A DNA stretch of 64,000 bases from Pirellulales bacterium (GTDB lineage: Bacteria; Planctomycetota; Planctomycetia; Pirellulales; JAEUIK01), in NCBI GenBank assembly GCA_019745975.1, contig JAIESQ010000035.1, positions 1 to 64,000 of the forward strand. Direction: 5' to 3'. The notes beneath the pieces were generated by a model that was given only the letters and a program-made list of their open reading frames with translations, made no database searches and was not told the origin of the DNA. Positions 1 through 9,518 of the stretch are shown piece by piece. The stretch's first letter is position 1; each line of letters begins with the position of its first letter. The position numbers and the translations under genes are program-made.

Positions 1-24
1 GCGAGGTTCGCGCAACACAACTGG

Positions 25-220
25 CTCTTGTCGCTGCGCGACCCAGATGCGGCTGCGCCGTATCTGGGCCACCCGGCGGAACAAACTCAACCGCACGGGC
101 AGAGTACGTGGCAGACGCTCTTCGAACTGACCCACTACCAAGGCGGGTCATCGTTGGCACACATCCTCTTGTCGCTGCGCGACCCAGATGCGGCTGCGCC
201 GTATCTGGGCCACCCGGCGG
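25..220. repeat. 55-bp perfect direct repeat pair
   Basis: Positions 25-79 and 166-220 carry the same 55-bp sequence, 141 bp apart. Each copy contains the dyad CCCAGAT...ATCTGGG, so each could also form a hairpin. Short frames run through both copies but have no convincing start or ribosome binding site, and the repeated DNA reads in different frames. I see no gene in the first 295 bases and treat this as repeat DNA that may continue to the left of the window. Confidence 0.8.
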
Positions 221-295
221 TGTGCTTCGCACAGCAGCAGCAAGGCAGTTTCTGATGATTCATTTTGGCAGATCGGTGAGATCGCGGCGGGCGGA

Positions 296-802
296 CTAAC
301 AGCCCAGCATCCTGGCGGTGACCAACCAATCGAGCCGACCGGAGCCGATCGTGGGCAGATCGGCAAACCAGAGCGACGCCACGGCTCCCTTGGCAAATCG
401 AATCCTCGCCCCTGCGTCACCGATTAATCTGGCACACAGTTGTTCAACATCGGGCGAATGCCCAACCCAGGCAACCTGTGCGCGTGTGATGTCGGTGTCA
501 GCCAGCTTCTGCCTGGTCCACAACAGAGCTTCGTCCAAATCCGAGCCGGGGGCCAGCGCGTCGAGTTCCTCGATCTGCGTGCTGTTCGACAACTGCTGGC
601 CAAACAAATCCGCGGTCTGACGGCAACGTACCAGCGGGCTCGTGGCGATCCACGTCGGGCAGACGTCGCGTTGTACCAAACGTCGCAGCACGCGACGGAA
701 GCGCTTAATGCCCTTGGGTTCAAGTGGACGAAGCCGATCGTCGGGAAAGCGTGCGAGATCGCGCTCGAATGCCCAGGCATGACGCACGATATAAAGCTGC
801 AT
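296..802 (-). CDS. SixA-like histidine phosphatase
   Basis: A protein of 168 residues in the histidine phosphatase (phosphoglycerate-mutase-like) superfamily. Near the N-terminus the motif VRHAW gives the nucleophilic His in the RHG/RHA position. A second catalytic His sits in VGHSPD near residue 117. Size and layout fit SixA, which removes phosphate from phosphohistidine in phosphotransfer proteins, but the substrate here is inferred. I chose the Met at 802 because it places the catalytic beta strand directly at the N-terminus; a start four codons upstream at 814 is possible. The gene lies 18 bp after the RNase HII-like gene on the same strand and is probably co-transcribed with it. Confidence 0.85.
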   Translation of the reverse strand: MQLYIVRHAWAFERDLARFPDDRLRPLEPKGIKRFRRVLRRLVQRDVCPTWIATSPLVRCRQTADLFGQQLSNSTQIEELDALAPGSDLDEALLWTRQKLADTDITRAQVAWVGHSPDVEQLCARLIGDAGARIRFAKGAVASLWFADLPTIGSGRLDWLVTARMLGC

Positions 803-820
803 GCGAAACCTCACGGGGCG

Positions 821-1867
821 TTATCGCGACCGCCAGAGCGCGGCGTCGTCGATTCCCAACTCGGCCTGCGCTCCGGCGATGGCCCGCTTAAAACGCTGCG
901 CATCGCCGGGATAGCCCGCCGTTGGGCGCAACTGCGGCACACGCGCACACCAGAATTTGTTGAAGGCCCGCATCGAAAGCTCGCGCAGGTACTTGGCGAA
1001 CATCGACGCCAGCGCGGTCGGCAACGATCGCTCGCCACGAGCACGGAAAACTACTTCGACGCGGCGCTCGGGTGGACCGAAACGATATAAGCTGCGTGCG
1101 GCACCCTCGTCGTGGACTTCGACGAGCCACTCGGGGAACTGATGCTGCAAGAGCGGCCCGTAGTAGTGTCGGCCGCCGTGCTTATCGCCCAACACGCGAA
1201 TGACCTCACCGCCGCGGCACGTCGCCAAGCATTCTGCCATGAGGGCAACCGACAAGTGCGAAAGGGCTGCCCCCTTTGAGCCAGCGTCCGCGACACACTG
1301 ATTGAATTGCGCCGGAAAAAGTACGGTGGCACGAGCACCGAGGAATCGCAGTCCCGCGACTTCAAGGCCCGCGGCCACGCGTTGGCCCAGCCGGGCGATC
1401 GTCCTGGCGTCAGCTTCAAGCGGCAATTGCGGATTGAATTCGCGATTCCAAACTTCGGCGTCGCGGTGCGGCACCGCCTGCGGTGCGACGGTCTGCCAGA
1501 AGGCCAGGCAGTCCGTCGGCAACGCACCAGCGGCGGTCGACATTGCCAGCACGTTGAGTTCGAGTGGTGCTAGGCCCAGATGCGGTTTGTAAATTGCCTT
1601 GGAATCGGCGATGCGGACGCGTCGCGCTGCGGTGGAACGTGCAACCGCGTCGGTCGCTGCGCCCGCCTTGACCAGCGCGCGCCGTGCTCGCGGTGCCTGG
1701 CGGCTGATCACCTGGGCCACCCGCGCATCAAGTTGATCGTCGTCGGGCAACGGGCCATCGATGCGCCAGAGGGTAGCAGCGATTACAAGTGGCCCCAGGT
1801 TCGGACCGTATCCCGCCTCGTCGATGCCGATCAAAAAAGGCACAGCCGGCGCCCTCGCGGTTGTCAT
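821..1867 (-). CDS. RNase HII-like protein (divergent RNase H fold)
   Basis: A protein of 348 residues with the signature of the RNase HII/HIII family. The N-terminal motif IDEAGYGPNLGPLVIA (residues 15-30) matches the catalytic Asp-Glu segment. DSK lies at 88-90, an Asp at 228 in LGDKHGG can be the third metal ligand, and ALASMFAKYLRE (285-296) matches the family helix that carries the last acidic ligand, here Glu296. It is longer than ordinary RNase HII (about 200 residues) because of a large insert between residues 35 and 180. Cleavage of RNA in RNA-DNA hybrids is inferred. It could be a specialised paralogue, and no canonical rnhB lies in the window. The ATG at 1867 is the first usable start, with a 14-bp palindrome 20 bp upstream. 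Confidence 0.7.
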   Translation of the reverse strand: MTTARAPAVPFLIGIDEAGYGPNLGPLVIAATLWRIDGPLPDDDQLDARVAQVISRQAPRARRALVKAGAATDAVARSTAARRVRIADSKAIYKPHLGLAPLELNVLAMSTAAGALPTDCLAFWQTVAPQAVPHRDAEVWNREFNPQLPLEADARTIARLGQRVAAGLEVAGLRFLGARATVLFPAQFNQCVADAGSKGAALSHLSVALMAECLATCRGGEVIRVLGDKHGGRHYYGPLLQHQFPEWLVEVHDEGAARSLYRFGPPERRVEVVFRARGERSLPTALASMFAKYLRELSMRAFNKFWCARVPQLRPTAGYPGDAQRFKRAIAGAQAELGIDDAALWRSR

Positions 1868-1887
1868 CCAAGGGTTGACAGGGATGT

Positions 1888-1901
1888 CTGTCGATCGACA
1901 G
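1888..1901. promoter_or_regulatory. 14-bp perfect palindrome in a divergent intergenic region
   Basis: CTGTCGATCGACAG is a perfect 14-bp palindrome between the leftward RNase HII-like gene (start 1867) and the rightward glutamate dehydrogenase gene (start 2078). A TTGACA hexamer lies just before it at 1875. The position suits an operator, but no regulator is known and this could be chance. Confidence 0.25.
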
Positions 1902-2077
1902 GCAGCCCTGCGCGTGAAGCATTGGCCTGACGGGCGTCAGCTTAGGAGAGAAGGCGCGGCGCGGCAAGCGCCGCGGCGATGAGGGTTCGCCTTGAGCCGG
2001 CGCACCGGGCGGCCTATGATTCCCAGCGAGGGAGGCGGCCGGCGCCACCGGATTCGAGCACTCGCGAGCCAGACCTG

Positions 2078-3313
2078 ATGCGCGCCTTCGACGCGACGAC
2101 GCACTACTTCAATCGCGCTGCCGACCTGATCGATCTCAGCGACAACATGCGGCGCCTGCTGCTCACTCCCAATCGCGAGGTGCAGGTGCAGGTAGCCATC
2201 AAGCGCGACAATGGCGAGCTGACCACGTATCTCGGTTACCGCGTGCAGCACGACAATGCGCGCGGGCCGATGAAAGGCGGCCTCCGTTATCACCCGCAGG
2301 TCGATATCGACGAGGTGCGTTCGCTGGCGGCACTGATGACCTGGAAGACCGCCGTTATGAATCTGCCTTACGGCGGCGCCAAGGGCGGCGTCGCGGTCGA
2401 CCCTCGGCAATTGAGCGCCAACGAGCTCGAACTGGTGACGCGGCGGTTCGTCGATGCTATTCACGACCTCGTAGGCCCCGACGTCGATATTCCCGCTCCC
2501 GACATGGGGACCAATGCCATCGTGATGGCTTGGTTCGCTAATCAGTACTCGAAGTATCATGGCTTCAGCCCAGCCGTTGTCACGGGCAAGCCCGTCGAGC
2601 TGCACGGATTGCCGGGGCGCGAAGAAGCGACCGGCCGGGGCGTGGGCGTGTTTGCATACAAACTCGTGGGCCGACTCGGTCGCAAACCGGCCGACACGCG
2701 CGTGGCGATTCAGGGCTTCGGCAACGTCGGATCGCACGCGGCCAAGTTTCTGCACGAAGCCGACTTTCGACTCGTGGCCATCAGCGACTTGAGTGGAGCT
2801 TACTATCGCCCCGAGGGACTCGACGTCCCGGCCATGCTTCACTACGCGCTGGGGAATAAAGGGAGTCTGGAAGGCTACTGCGGCGCCGAAAAGGTCGCCG
2901 CCGAGAAGCTCCTCGAACTGGACGTGGAGCTGTTGATCCCTGCGGCGCTGGGGGGCGTGATTACCGCGGCCAACGCGCCGCGCGTCAAAGCGCCGTTGAT
3001 CATCGAAGGCGCCAACGGCCCGATTGACTCCGATGCCGACGAGTTGCTCGAAACGCGTGGCACGATCATCCTACCCGACATCCTGGCCAACGCCGGTGGT
3101 GTGACCGCCAGCTACTTCGAGTGGGTGCAGAATCGACAGCACTACAGTTGGGGAATTAATCGCGTGCGCCAGGAGCTCGATCACTTGCTCTCCGAGGCCT
3201 TCGAGAAGGTTTGGGAAGTCAAGCAGGAACGCAAAGTCAGCCTACGCACCGCGGCCTACATTCTGGGCATCAGCCGGGTCGGCCGTGCGACGGTGTTGGG
3301 GGGAATCGCTTGA
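2078..3313 (+). CDS. Glutamate dehydrogenase (Glu/Leu/Phe/Val dehydrogenase family)
   Basis: A 411-residue cytoplasmic enzyme that interconverts glutamate with 2-oxoglutarate and ammonia using NAD(P). The motif [11 protein letters not shown] is the conserved substrate-binding stretch, and the catalytic lysine lies in PYGGAKGGV. The segment [12 protein letters not shown] is the Rossmann dinucleotide-binding loop, and the C-terminus has the normal family form. The reading frame extends upstream to 1979, but that stretch is unlike the family; the ATG at 2078 gives the usual length and N-terminus. The next gene on the same strand encodes a cyclic-nucleotide-binding protein 67 bp downstream. The choice of NAD or NADP cannot be read from the motifs. 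Confidence 0.93.
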   Translation: MRAFDATTHYFNRAADLIDLSDNMRRLLLTPNREVQVQVAIKRDNGELTTYLGYRVQHDNARGPMKGGLRYHPQVDIDEVRSLAALMTWKTAVMNLPYGGAKGGVAVDPRQLSANELELVTRRFVDAIHDLVGPDVDIPAPDMGTNAIVMAWFANQYSKYHGFSPAVVTGKPVELHGLPGREEATGRGVGVFAYKLVGRLGRKPADTRVAIQGFGNVGSHAAKFLHEADFRLVAISDLSGAYYRPEGLDVPAMLHYALGNKGSLEGYCGAEKVAAEKLLELDVELLIPAALGGVITAANAPRVKAPLIIEGANGPIDSDADELLETRGTIILPDILANAGGVTASYFEWVQNRQHYSWGINRVRQELDHLLSEAFEKVWEVKQERKVSLRTAAYILGISRVGRATVLGGIA

Positions 3314-3380
3314 GGCCGCGCGTTGATCGCAGTAAATCCCAAACCAGGGCACGATCGTCATTTCAGGCAACCACGTCGCC

Positions 3381-3923
3381 ATGAACCTACCAGCGTCGAT
3401 CGAGCGTTGCCTGGCGGAGGCGCCCCTCTTCGCGGGGCTAACACCGGCCGAACGCGCCGAACTGGGCGCAATTGCCAAAGTGCGCAACTGCGATGCTGGC
3501 GAGACGATCGTGCGCGAAGGGGAAATCACCGCTACGCTATGGCTCGTGCTGGCCGGCCAATGCGAAGTTTTCCGTCGGGTGACCGCCGCCGGCCGCACCA
3601 GCGATGTTGTCCTCGCGACACTCGATCCCTTCGAGAACTTCGGCGAGATGGCCTTCTTCCATCCTGGCCCACGCGCGGCACACGTGCGGGCGGTTACCGC
3701 CAGCGAGCTTTTGCAGTTTGAGCGGGCCGACATCGAGCCGCTCGTGGCAGCGCGGTCGTCGGCCGCGCAGAAGCTGGCCCTCAACACCATTGGAATTCTG
3801 GCGGAGCGGTTGCGGCGGATGGACTCGTGGGTGGCCGAGCTCGTGGCACAAGACGGCCGCCCGAGTCATGTCGACGAGTGGGACGCCTTTCGCGAGAAGT
3901 TGTTCCAGACGTGGACGCTGTGA
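3381..3923 (+). CDS. Cyclic-nucleotide-binding domain protein
   Basis: A 180-residue soluble protein made mainly of one Crp-type cyclic-nucleotide-binding domain. It starts APLFAGLTPAERAEL, has the beta-roll segment with EGEITATLWLVLAGQCEVFR, and carries a phosphate-cassette-like FGEMAFFHPGPRAAHVRA around residues 92-109. The C-terminal 50 residues are helical and hold no recognisable helix-turn-helix, so this is probably a sensor or adaptor and not a transcription factor. Ligand and partner are unknown. It follows the glutamate dehydrogenase gene closely and converges with surE, whose stop lies 10 bp beyond its own. Confidence 0.85.
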   Translation: MNLPASIERCLAEAPLFAGLTPAERAELGAIAKVRNCDAGETIVREGEITATLWLVLAGQCEVFRRVTAAGRTSDVVLATLDPFENFGEMAFFHPGPRAAHVRAVTASELLQFERADIEPLVAARSSAAQKLALNTIGILAERLRRMDSWVAELVAQDGRPSHVDEWDAFREKLFQTWTL

Positions 3924-3932
3924 GAAACCTTG

Positions 3933-4619
3933 TTACCCCAGAAGCAGCCCCGTGACCGCGATCGCGCCGCCGAAGCACACCGCCACGTCGTGCCCTGGCA
4001 TCCGTTGACGATCCTGATAGACGCCAAAGTAGCGGAAGGTGTTTTCCTGGGCGATGAACTGCACCGGCAAGGGATGCGGATCGAGCTGGCAGAACACCAC
4101 GTCGGGAGGGCGGCTGTCGGACGGCAAGTGAGGCAGATTCACGTTCCAAAGCGCCCCGCGCTGCGGATACCGGGCCAAGAGCAACTCGACGACGGTTCGC
4201 GTCCAACGCGCGGCGCAATCCCAATCGAGCGGCAGGCCGCGCCGCACATATTGCGAAACGGCAATTCCGCTGCGACCCAATAGCGCCGCCTCGCGCGCCG
4301 CGGCCACGGTTCCGGAGAGATAGACATCCGCGCCGAGATTGCCCCCCGCGTTAATGCCCGACACCACCCAACTCGTTTCAGGGGCGACGTGCAACAGGCC
4401 CACACGCGCGCAATCGACCGGCGTGCCATCGAGCGCCCAGCGCTGCGGGCCGTGCGGCGTCAGTGTCAGATCGCGATGAGTCGTCGCCTGATGACTGCAG
4501 CCCGACAGGTGCTGATCGGGAGCGACCGTCGCCAGGCTCCCGAGTCCTTCGAATGCGCGGGCCAGCGCGGCTAGACCGGGGGCTTCGATGCCGTCGTCGT
4601 TGGTCAACAGGAAGTTCAT
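3933..4619 (-). CDS. surE: 5'-nucleotidase SurE
   Basis: A 228-residue protein of the SurE family, metal-dependent phosphatases that remove phosphate from nucleoside 5'- or 3'-monophosphates. The N-terminal FLLTNDDGIEAPGL carries the paired Asp metal ligands. APDQHLSGCSH provides the conserved Ser and Asn/Gln region, and SGINAGGNLGADVYLSGTV is the family's SGINxGxNxG motif. Length is slightly short of the usual 250. It stands alone on this strand, ending 10 bp from the stop of the converging cyclic-nucleotide-binding gene. Confidence 0.93.
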   Translation of the reverse strand: MNFLLTNDDGIEAPGLAALARAFEGLGSLATVAPDQHLSGCSHQATTHRDLTLTPHGPQRWALDGTPVDCARVGLLHVAPETSWVVSGINAGGNLGADVYLSGTVAAAREAALLGRSGIAVSQYVRRGLPLDWDCAARWTRTVVELLLARYPQRGALWNVNLPHLPSDSRPPDVVFCQLDPHPLPVQFIAQENTFRYFGVYQDRQRMPGHDVAVCFGGAIAVTGLLLG

Positions 4620-4703
4620 GCGGGCGCTAAAGCGCTAGGTCTCGGCTGCCAACCCTGCTTTCGCGACGCGAGCAAGTCGAAATGCGTTCGTGAGTCGCGG
4701 GTT

Positions 4704-7700
4704 TCACGGGCGATTCTTCCAGACATCGCGCTTGGCCTTCAAGAGCCGCGAGGTATAGCTCGGCTCAGTTTCCGCCGCCGGCTTGGTGCTGGCGCGTTCT
4801 TCTTGAGCTGCTTCCGCGGCGGTCGCACACGTTATCTCGTTCGCCTCGACGACCACTGGCGGGGTGCCGGCCGGAGCGGGCGGAGGATTCTCGCTACTAG
4901 AAATCGCTTCGAAGCGCGTGGCAGCTTGGCGAGCTTCAAGGTCGTCGGCAACCGCGGCCTTGGCTTGCTGCAAGCGACTGAGCGAAGCCAATTCGCGTTC
5001 GTGCTTCTGCCGTGCCAGTCGGCGTTGGAAGTGCTGCCACACGATAGCTGGCTGCAAGCGCACGGCGACGCGGCGATTAAACACATCGGCAAAGAACAGG
5101 AGCGCCGCCATGAACAGGCAGATATGCCACACATCGCGCCGGCTGGTCGCTCGCGCCAATCCGCCGCGGAACGTATCGGTCTTCAACAGCGCAGAAAGGT
5201 CGTTGAGCTCGCCAAGCGGATTGATGACCACGCCAGCCTCTCCGCCGCGCGGGCGCAGCGCGGCCAGTTCGCGCAAAAGCAAGTCATTACTTTCGCGATT
5301 AGCATACTCCACCGAGTACGGCACGGTAACGCCCATGCGCAACGGAGTTTGACCCGCGCCGGGAACGATCGAGATCAGGTACGTGCCGGGCGTGGCACTG
5401 CCAAACTGCCCGACATACCTCCCGGGCGCCGTCTGCACAAGTGACAACTCACTGCTGGTGAGATCGGGCCGGACGACGCTGCCGACCATCCCGATAAAAT
5501 TCAGAAAGCTGTCGTCGCTCCCCAGCGCGGTGACGACCAGTTCGATCCGGTCGGCCTGCACATTGGCAGCCATCGTAAACTGACCGGTCTCGGCGTCGGG
5601 GCGTAACGACCAGCGCACAAGCTGCGAAAAAAGTTTCTCATAGTTGGGCCAGGCGGGCCATGGCTTCGCCCAGCGGGCGCCGACGTCGGTGGTCCAGGCG
5701 GCGCTGCGCCCCAGGCCGTACGTCCAGGTGGCCAAAATCGCTGTGTTCGGGCCGGCCGGCTTGGGTGAAACCAGAGGAACTTCGACAAGCGGGTTGTCCT
5801 TGACCGTGGTCATTACGAACCCGGTCAACGGTGGCAATGGCTCGCTGATTCCGGAAACGATCTCATGAAATGTCGTCACGCGCGGCACAAACCCGTTGGC
5901 GTCCTCGAAAATCAGCGGTCGCGCGACCCGACGCGCTTCCTTCATGAAGATCTTGGGGACACTCGACGGCTTGTCGACGTGATAGAACCGGCCCCCGCCC
6001 GCCCGTGCGATGCGGTCCATGAGCGCGTTGTCGGCGTCCTGTCCCAGCGCGACGCAAGAGACGGTCATCTTCATCTGCCGCATGTCGTTGGCGAGTTTCT
6101 CGTAGTCGCCGGGAGCGGTTTGACCGTCGCTCAGGATGATCATGTGCTTGGCCGCGGCCTGCACCTTGCGCAAAGCGTGAAAACCCTCGAGCATCGCGGG
6201 CCACATGTAGGTGCCACCGCCGGGACCGAGATCGGCGATTTGCGCAGCCATGCGTTCCGGGCGACGCACAGCCTGCATGGGAGCTACCCACTCGGCTTGG
6301 GAATCGAAGGCCACGACGCCGGCGTGATCGTTCGGCCCGAGCACCTTGATCGCCTCGATCGCGGCCCGCTTGGCGAGCTCGAGCTTCTCCCCGACCATTG
6401 AACCCGAGCGATCGACGACAACGGCCAGGGCGCCCGATGGAATCACCTTCAGACTCTTGATCTGAAAGTCAACTGGCATGGCCTTCTCAAGTTCCGAATT
6501 AGCCCAACCGCCGGCGCCGAAGCTGTTCGGCCCGCCGAGCATGATCAGCCCGCAACCCAACTCGTGAGTGTTGCGGACGAGCATCTGAATCTGCCGGTCG
6601 GTGATTTCGGTGATCTCTTCGACGGCATCGCCGCTGGTGCGGGGCACGTTCGACAACATCACGCAATCGTAGCGCTGGAGTTCGCCGAGCGTGGTGATCG
6701 CGGCGTTGGATGGCGCGACGTCGACCGACAAGTTCTCGCGCTTCAGCCGCTCGACGAGCGCCGCCGCCTCGCCCGGCGCCGACCAGTCCTCGATCAACAG
6801 CACGCGGCCACGCCCGCGGACGTGAGCCGGAGTCGTCGCGCGGTTATTCTGCGCGAAGCGATCTCCGGCTGGATTGTCGGGAATGAACTGTGCCTCGTAG
6901 GTGTAGAAATCGGGTTGATCGAGCTGCTCGCGCACCGTGAACACCTGGCGGCCGCCGCCCAGCGTGACCTGCTCTTCGCTCAACAAGGTCGTTTCGCCGC
7001 CGGCGCGGCGCACGACGCGCAACCGCCCACTCGGAGGCGCGGTGGGGCCGCCAGGGCCCACCGAGTTGTTTATGACAATCCGCAGATCAAACGGCGCGCC
7101 CTGACGGATATCGGTCGGAACGACGAGCCGTTCGATCGATACATCGCTGCGTGCCGACGTCTGCACCGGCACGACGTCGATGCCAATACCCGATTGTGCG
7201 GCCTGCAGCGCTTCGTCACGGGCGGAGCCCAAGTTCTCGTTGCCGTCGCTAATAATGACGACGCGCTTGGCGCCATCGGCGGGAAAGGCAGCTTGCGCGA
7301 GCCGCAGCGCCTTCGCCAAGTCGGTATGATCTCCCTCGATCGGCGCCTCGAATTGCTTGGCGGGAGGCGCGTTGCCCTCCAGCGGCGGGTATTCAACCGC
7401 CGCGTCTGAGCCGAACGTGACGATGCCAGCCCGATCGCCGCGCGCCACTCGCAACTGCTTGGCTACGGCGGCATTGATGTAGTCGGTAATCGGCCTGGCC
7501 GCGTCGTCGGGCATGCTCAACGACCGATCGACCAGAAAGAAGACGCTCAACCGCTGATGAGAGCGAACCCATTGCAGCTCGGCCAGCGCCAACACCAGCA
7601 GCAGCGCGACAGCGCTGCGCAAGAGCAGGGCTAGCCCGCCGCGAAGCCGCCCTAATCCGCTTAGGCTGCGTCGCCCCACAAACCACATGGTTGGCAACAG

Positions 7701-7790
7701 CGGCACCAGTAGCCAGAGGTAGTTCGGGCTGTCGAAGCTGAAGCCGTAGTCCAAGTGGAAAGCTCCCGCGCTGCCGTATCGAGCGGTCAC
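4704..7790 (-). CDS. Membrane protein with two VWA domains and a GATase-like domain
   Basis: A protein of 1028 residues. Two hydrophobic segments near residues 20-75 anchor the N-terminus, a third lies near residue 900, and the C-terminal 100 residues are charged and coiled-coil-like. The first von Willebrand A domain has the metal-site motif DRSLSM near residue 88. A class-I glutamine-amidotransferase-like segment follows around 330-440, with GLIMLGGPNSFGAGGW. A second VWA domain begins with VVDRSGSM near residue 460. This layout recurs in planctomycete and myxobacterial BatA-like proteins; no enzymatic role is proven and the GATase-like part probably lacks activity. It begins with GTG, 14 bp after the mobA stop, so the two form an operon. 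Confidence 0.85.
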   Translation of the reverse strand: MTARYGSAGAFHLDYGFSFDSPNYLWLLVPLLPTMWFVGRRSLSGLGRLRGGLALLLRSAVALLLVLALAELQWVRSHQRLSVFFLVDRSLSMPDDAARPITDYINAAVAKQLRVARGDRAGIVTFGSDAAVEYPPLEGNAPPAKQFEAPIEGDHTDLAKALRLAQAAFPADGAKRVVIISDGNENLGSARDEALQAAQSGIGIDVVPVQTSARSDVSIERLVVPTDIRQGAPFDLRIVINNSVGPGGPTAPPSGRLRVVRRAGGETTLLSEEQVTLGGGRQVFTVREQLDQPDFYTYEAQFIPDNPAGDRFAQNNRATTPAHVRGRGRVLLIEDWSAPGEAAALVERLKRENLSVDVAPSNAAITTLGELQRYDCVMLSNVPRTSGDAVEEITEITDRQIQMLVRNTHELGCGLIMLGGPNSFGAGGWANSELEKAMPVDFQIKSLKVIPSGALAVVVDRSGSMVGEKLELAKRAAIEAIKVLGPNDHAGVVAFDSQAEWVAPMQAVRRPERMAAQIADLGPGGGTYMWPAMLEGFHALRKVQAAAKHMIILSDGQTAPGDYEKLANDMRQMKMTVSCVALGQDADNALMDRIARAGGGRFYHVDKPSSVPKIFMKEARRVARPLIFEDANGFVPRVTTFHEIVSGISEPLPPLTGFVMTTVKDNPLVEVPLVSPKPAGPNTAILATWTYGLGRSAAWTTDVGARWAKPWPAWPNYEKLFSQLVRWSLRPDAETGQFTMAANVQADRIELVVTALGSDDSFLNFIGMVGSVVRPDLTSSELSLVQTAPGRYVGQFGSATPGTYLISIVPGAGQTPLRMGVTVPYSVEYANRESNDLLLRELAALRPRGGEAGVVINPLGELNDLSALLKTDTFRGGLARATSRRDVWHICLFMAALLFFADVFNRRVAVRLQPAIVWQHFQRRLARQKHERELASLSRLQQAKAAVADDLEARQAATRFEAISSSENPPPAPAGTPPVVVEANEITCATAAEAAQEERASTKPAAETEPSYTSRLLKAKRDVWKNRP

Positions 7791-7804
7791 GACCGCCGCT
7801 TCGA

Positions 7805-8446
7805 TTATAAGAGACCCGCGGCTGGCGGCGACTCGCCGAGCGGAAATCCCGCTGCCGCCAGCGCCGCCGCGTAATCGGCAGGCGAATTGACGTTTTGCAG
7901 GCTGAGGAGTTGAGGATCGGCGTCTAGCAGCTCATCAGGGCCCACAAGGCGCACATGACTGGCTGCGATCAGATCCAAGAGCCGTGGCTTTCCGACTGTG
8001 AGAAGTTCGTCGGCGCGGGCGGACAGTGCGGTGCGATACACGCCGGCCAACGGATGCAACCGCTCGGCAAACCTCACGACTGCGGCATCGTGTCCAACAG
8101 CCAGCGATTTCATTCGCGCGATGAAAGCGGGCAAAACGAATGGGTAGTCGCATCCCACAACGAACGCGAATGAGGCGCGGCTGGCCAGCGCGGCAAGACC
8201 TATGCGCAGTCCTTCGAGTGGACCGCGTCCCGGTCGCTGATCGCTGGCGACTTCGACATCCATGGCGAATGCCGGCAGCGTGGCGTCGGAGGAACCGACA
8301 ACGACGATGGGCGCGACCACTCCATGAAGTTGCCGCACGACGCGCTGGAGAAGCGACTCGTCGCCAAACGGCAGCGAGCCCTTGTCGCGGCCCATGCGCT
8401 TGCTCTGGCCACCGCACAGCACGACGCCACCGCAAGTGTCAATCAT
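7805..8446 (-). CDS. mobA: Molybdenum cofactor guanylyltransferase MobA
   Basis: A 213-residue nucleotidyltransferase that joins GMP to molybdopterin, producing the dinucleotide form of the cofactor. The N-terminal VLCGGQSKRMGRDKGSLPF is the classic GTP-binding loop with its Lys. GCDYPFV holds the metal-binding Asp. The C-terminal half carries LLDLIAA and the LxNVNSPADY ending typical of the family. It lies upstream of the double-VWA gene on the same strand; moeA, an earlier-acting gene of the same pathway, is at 57.2 kb. Confidence 0.92.
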   Translation of the reverse strand: MIDTCGGVVLCGGQSKRMGRDKGSLPFGDESLLQRVVRQLHGVVAPIVVVGSSDATLPAFAMDVEVASDQRPGRGPLEGLRIGLAALASRASFAFVVGCDYPFVLPAFIARMKSLAVGHDAAVVRFAERLHPLAGVYRTALSARADELLTVGKPRLLDLIAASHVRLVGPDELLDADPQLLSLQNVNSPADYAAALAAAGFPLGESPPAAGLL

Positions 8447-8600
8447 TGTGGCCGTACGACTCTGAGCAGCATCGATGTCCTATCCGCGATCACTAGCTAG
8501 AGTTTATATTCCCGAAACGCAAAAGAGGACCGCCCGTGGTCCGATGTGGTCCATAACGGCTCGATTCGACACCGCTTCGTCGTAGCAAGTCCGCGTAGCC

Positions 8601-8877
8601 ATGCCGCTGACGTTCGTCGCTCGCAACCTTGACGGCATACCGATTGAAATGCAAGGCGTGCTACCGAACGCGCTCGCCGGCAAGCTGTTGGCTGAATCGC
8701 TGTCAACCGAATCTCTTGCGCTTGCTCGCTCGCCATTTGGCGCAGTTCGACGTCCCCTTTTCGCTCACCGACGCCGCGGCCGAGTGCGAATCCTACGTGG
8801 GCGACTTGCTCACGGTTGGCAAAGGGGAGATTCTAGTACGCGCTACGGATTCGCGACTTCGCTCAGCGGCCCGCGCA
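8601..8877 (+). pseudogene. Possible frameshifted small gene
   Basis: From the ATG at 8601 one frame has coding-like codons (G or C at most third positions) to about 8740. The neighbouring frame then takes over from about 8745 to 8850 with equally strong third-position bias (LAQFDVPFSLTDAAA then VGDLLTVGKGEILV). Together they read like one protein of about 90 residues broken by a single frameshift. Neither half alone looks complete, and the first frame on its own continues to a stop at 8933. The family is not recognised. The 3' end overlaps the end of the opposing gene at 8863. Confidence 0.3.
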
Positions 8878-9420
8878 GCGCAACCAGCCCAGAAATGGAC
8901 GCGGAGCAGGCAACGGATGACATCGAATCGTAGGCAATTGACTCAAACCCGCGGACGCGCGTGCCTTATTCACAATCGCAAAGATACGCATCACGTCGGG
9001 GCCCAAGAAAGCCGGCTGGCCTGTGAATTCAAAGATCCGTCCATCCATCGTTGTGACGCGAATCCACCCCACCGGCTCCCCCTCCAAACCGAGCGAACTT
9101 CCAAAATCAAGCGCCGTGAAATCGGACAGGGGCACAATGCGAGGCTGCCCGACAGCAATGAAGCAGACCGTCGACTGAATCGTCAGGTTGTCAGTCGCCT
9201 CACTGAAAACATATCGTCGACGATGAGCCAGCGCCCCAACGACGAAGGGTGTGACGATCGGACCGAAAATCGCAACTGGCAACAGCGCGATTGGAGGATG
9301 ACTCATACGACTGATGACCGTGAGCGCAATCGCCAGGTACAGCGGCGCCGCGATCACGCCGGCGAGAATGCTCCACCCACTCACGATAGAAAATCGCACC
9401 TGGGAAGCTACACGAGACAT
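8863..9420 (-). CDS. Two-TM membrane protein with PH-like domain
   Basis: A 185-residue protein with two hydrophobic segments (about residues 10-35 and 40-65) followed by a soluble domain. That domain starts RRRYVFSEATDNLTIQ and continues with VPLSDFTALDF and a two-strand IRVTTMDGRIFEFTG. The pattern resembles bacterial PH-like (bPH) membrane proteins, but the assignment is by appearance only. The Met at 9420 is preferred to an upstream one at 9450. The C-terminal 25 residues overlap the possible broken gene on the other strand and may be read-through. It lies downstream of the TPR gene on the same strand. Confidence 0.6.
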   Translation of the reverse strand: MSRVASQVRFSIVSGWSILAGVIAAPLYLAIALTVISRMSHPPIALLPVAIFGPIVTPFVVGALAHRRRYVFSEATDNLTIQSTVCFIAVGQPRIVPLSDFTALDFGSSLGLEGEPVGWIRVTTMDGRIFEFTGQPAFLGPDVMRIFAIVNKARASAGLSQLPTIRCHPLPAPRPFLGWLRCAGR

Positions 9421-9518
9421 TGGCGGCCGCCACGAACGAAGGAATTTCAACCGGGCCGTTGAAGTAACTTCGGCCGGCTCGCACCTGTCATTCTAGCTGC
9501 CCGATACAACGCGGTCAC

